Part shown: piece after piece, positions 29,100 through 30,278 of the stretch | How positions within the stretch are numbered: position 1 is the stretch's first letter | Layout of the letters: each line of letters opens with the position of its first letter | Assembly: GCA_003427395.1 (NCBI GenBank) | Contig: BFEA01000135.1 | Coordinates: forward strand, 128,769 to 159,046 | Reading direction: 5' to 3' | Origin: Chara braunii | Taxonomy: Eukaryota; Streptophyta; Charophyceae; Charales; Characeae | Length of the DNA: 30,278 nt | Position numbers and translations under genes: made by a program | The notes under the pieces: generated by a model | What the model saw: only the letters and a program-made list of their open reading frames with translations | Told to the model about the DNA's origin: nothing | The model's database searches: none

Positions 29100-29560
29100 A
29101 AAGGCAGCCCACTGGACCGGTAAGGATTTCAAAACGCGACCTATTTCGGCCGCAGATCCGCAGATATGCGACCGAAATTGGGCGCGTTTTCAAATTTGAA
29201 AACGGGGGCCTACCGGACCCCATTTTTGTTTGCAAACGCACGACCGATTTCCATCGTCGATCTGCGCCGATCGGCGGCAGAGATTGGCCGCGAGTTTTAT
29301 AACGAAAACTAGGTCCGGTTGGGCCCGTTTTTTTTTTTCCTGCTGGCGGCGGCCTCTGAGAGGCTGGGCGAGGACGGGGACGCCCGAAAATCCCCCGTAC
29401 CGCCCCCCAAAATTCGTGCGCCCGATCGAACCGGGGGCCTGCCGGACCAGTGAACCGCCCGATCGGACCGGTAGGCTCCCGACCGGTCGAATGTGCCCCG
29501 TTCCATCCGGGGACCAGCACTGCTTTTATGCCATTTTAGAGAGTCTGCTCCAACGGTGAG
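29100..29560. repeat. GC-rich block with nested inverted repeats
   Basis: A 60-bp imperfect hairpin at 29131-29190 has AAAACGCG.CC.ATTTCGG arms. TTTTCAAATTTGAAAA follows. CCTACCGGACC (29210) and GGACCGGTAGG (29464) are inverse. This looks like a fold-back or MITE-type element. Related GGTCCAACCGG/CCGGT text occurs near 27560-27630. Confidence 0.5.
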
Positions 29561-29649
29561 TATTGAAAATCCTACAAAGTTTATTTTTCCCTTGTGGAGT
29601 CCTAACATATGGCCCAAACATCCGAAAGTGGCCAGGACGTTCGGGTTGG

Positions 29650-29676
29650 CTATATATATATATTATATATATATAT
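29650..29676. repeat. TA microsatellite
   Basis: Alternating TA at the left border of the ribozyme-bearing unit. Similar TA tracts lie at about 29907-29943 and 30012-30029. Confidence 0.9.
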
Positions 29677-29941
29677 CATCACAAACATAATTGTCCAGTA
29701 AACCGTAGGCAGAGAGAGGGAAAAGGACAACAAACGAGGGTCTGTGTTAAACTATTTCGTCGGAGTTTCACCGACTCATCAGAAGGCTGAACCCTCAATA
29801 GTCTGCAGAATCCCCTCACTGATTACACTGTAAATGATAATCTACCTTAACCAAAATCAAAGTAGACTATCACTCACCCACACCAGATGGAAAACTCTAC
29901 AGAGTGTATATATATATCTATATATAGATATAGATATATAT
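29672..29941 (-). repeat. Ribozyme-bearing unit, intact copy (about 267 bp)
   Basis: The unit runs from one TA tract to the next. Its distinctive first 70 bases recur at 29939-30008 with few differences, giving a 267-bp period. On the minus strand TCTGGTGTGGGTGAGTGA...GTCTAC lies about 105 bp before the ribozyme core. In the array at 25.2-27.0 kb, GGTGTGAGT...GTCTATC lies 71-111 bp before it. I infer common ancestry. Confidence 0.65.
29746..29804 (-). ncRNA. Type III hammerhead ribozyme, intact core
   Basis: All conserved parts are present on the minus strand: stem III 3' strand ACTAT, cleavage triplet ATT (cut expected between 29797 and 29796), stem I GAGG-GTTCAG-CCTT (29783-29796), core CTGATGA (29776-29782), stem II GTCGG-TGAAACT-CCGAC (29759-29775), GAAA (29755-29758) and stem III 5' strand TAGT (29751-29754). 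Stem III extends to about 7 bp with one G-U. Self-cleavage is predicted from known hammerhead rules and is not shown. U at position 17 is less favourable than C or A. Confidence 0.75.
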
Positions 29942-30008
29942 ATCGTCACAAACATAACTGCCCGGTAAACCGTAGGCAGAGAGAGAGAAGAGGACAACAA
30001 ACGAGGGG
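29939..30008 (-). repeat. Truncated second copy of the ribozyme-bearing unit
   Basis: Shares TCACAAACATAA, GTAAACCGTAGGCAGAGAGA and GGACAACAAACGAGGG with 29672-29741. It then breaks into a TA tract before the ribozyme portion. Confidence 0.75.
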
Positions 30009-30029
30009 TTGATATATATATATATATAT

Positions 30030-30278
30030 CATGCTCGGAGGCGAACGAAACATGTTCGCCCGAACGCAAACAAGCGTCAGAAACCCTCCGAACGCGAACA
30101 TAAAAAATGTTAATAATAAAAAAAAAAAGGTTTCTCAGAAAACTCTGAAAATCATATATGTTATGTAAAATAACAATACAAGAAACTTTTGCCTTAGAGC
30201 TATATTTAAATTCGTAGCCAATCAATCATGAGTTAAGAATAAAAAACCGAAAATAATTGTTTTTTTTTTTTTTTTTTT
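30030..30278. other. No gene seen: AT-rich right end with poly-T
   Basis: TTCGCCCGAAC and CCGAACGCGAAC motifs near 30055-30105 resemble pieces of the CAGGGTT-type MITE. The window ends in a poly-T run. Confidence 0.4.

Noticed and set aside
27989-29101. Long minus-strand frame (370 codons) and overlapping plus-strand frames across the purine tract
   Set aside because: They are Ser/Phe/Pro or Glu/Lys/Arg homopolymer text produced by trinucleotide repeats; all frames are open for the same reason.

Overview
The window looks like repeat-dense, intron-era eukaryotic nuclear DNA, most likely from a streptophyte (green plant or charophyte alga). The evidence is a chromodomain-bearing Ty3/gypsy retrotransposon primed by an initiator-Met tRNA-type primer site, many MITE-like elements, long microsatellites and almost no host coding capacity. 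My best guess from memory of similar gag proteins is a Chara-type charophyte; this is a guess and is not proven by the sequence. Scattered N bases (about 7.03-7.56, 12.46-12.50 and 15.48-15.53 kb) show that parts are low-quality assembly.

Layout. (1) 1-17.5 kb is a tandem pair of chromovirus copies on the minus strand that share one LTR: LTR2 (16214-17521), interior B (3312-16213), shared LTR1 (1953-3311), then interior A running off the left edge. Interior B holds gag, a CCHC knuckle, protease, RT, RNase H, integrase and chromodomain, all broken by stops, frameshifts and active-site changes. It also carries two later insertions: a 6.0-kb GC-richer unit inside gag (8436-14457) and a 673-bp insertion in the leader (14901-15573) flanked by a 9-bp direct repeat. 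(2) The 6.0-kb unit has an unrecognised, broken minus-strand coding remnant (9655-10652), a 54-bp tandem repeat, two dense clusters of short hairpins, and a truncated hammerhead ribozyme near 13.45 kb. (3) 17.5-20.8 kb is mostly non-coding, with one possible orphan minus-strand ORF. (4) 20.8-24.6 kb is AT-rich and contains several short inverted-repeat elements. One is a 280-bp hAT-like MITE with an 8-bp target duplication; a second copy lies in reverse orientation and is itself interrupted by a different MITE. (5) 25.2-27.0 kb is a tandem array of about 250-bp units, each carrying a recognisable but mutated type III hammerhead ribozyme. (6) 27.4-28.9 kb is simple sequence: (AC)n, a G run and about 1 kb of nearly pure purine. 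(7) 29.1-30.3 kb holds GC-rich inverted repeats and a unit on the minus strand related to the array, with a fully intact hammerhead core.

The most interesting content is this ribozyme-bearing repeat family: seven decayed head-to-tail units, one intact unit in the opposite orientation about 3 kb away, and one truncated relative inside the nested insertion. It resembles retrozymes or ribozyme-bearing satellite DNA in logic, but the unit described here is one I do not recognise. No intact, confidently functional host protein gene was found.
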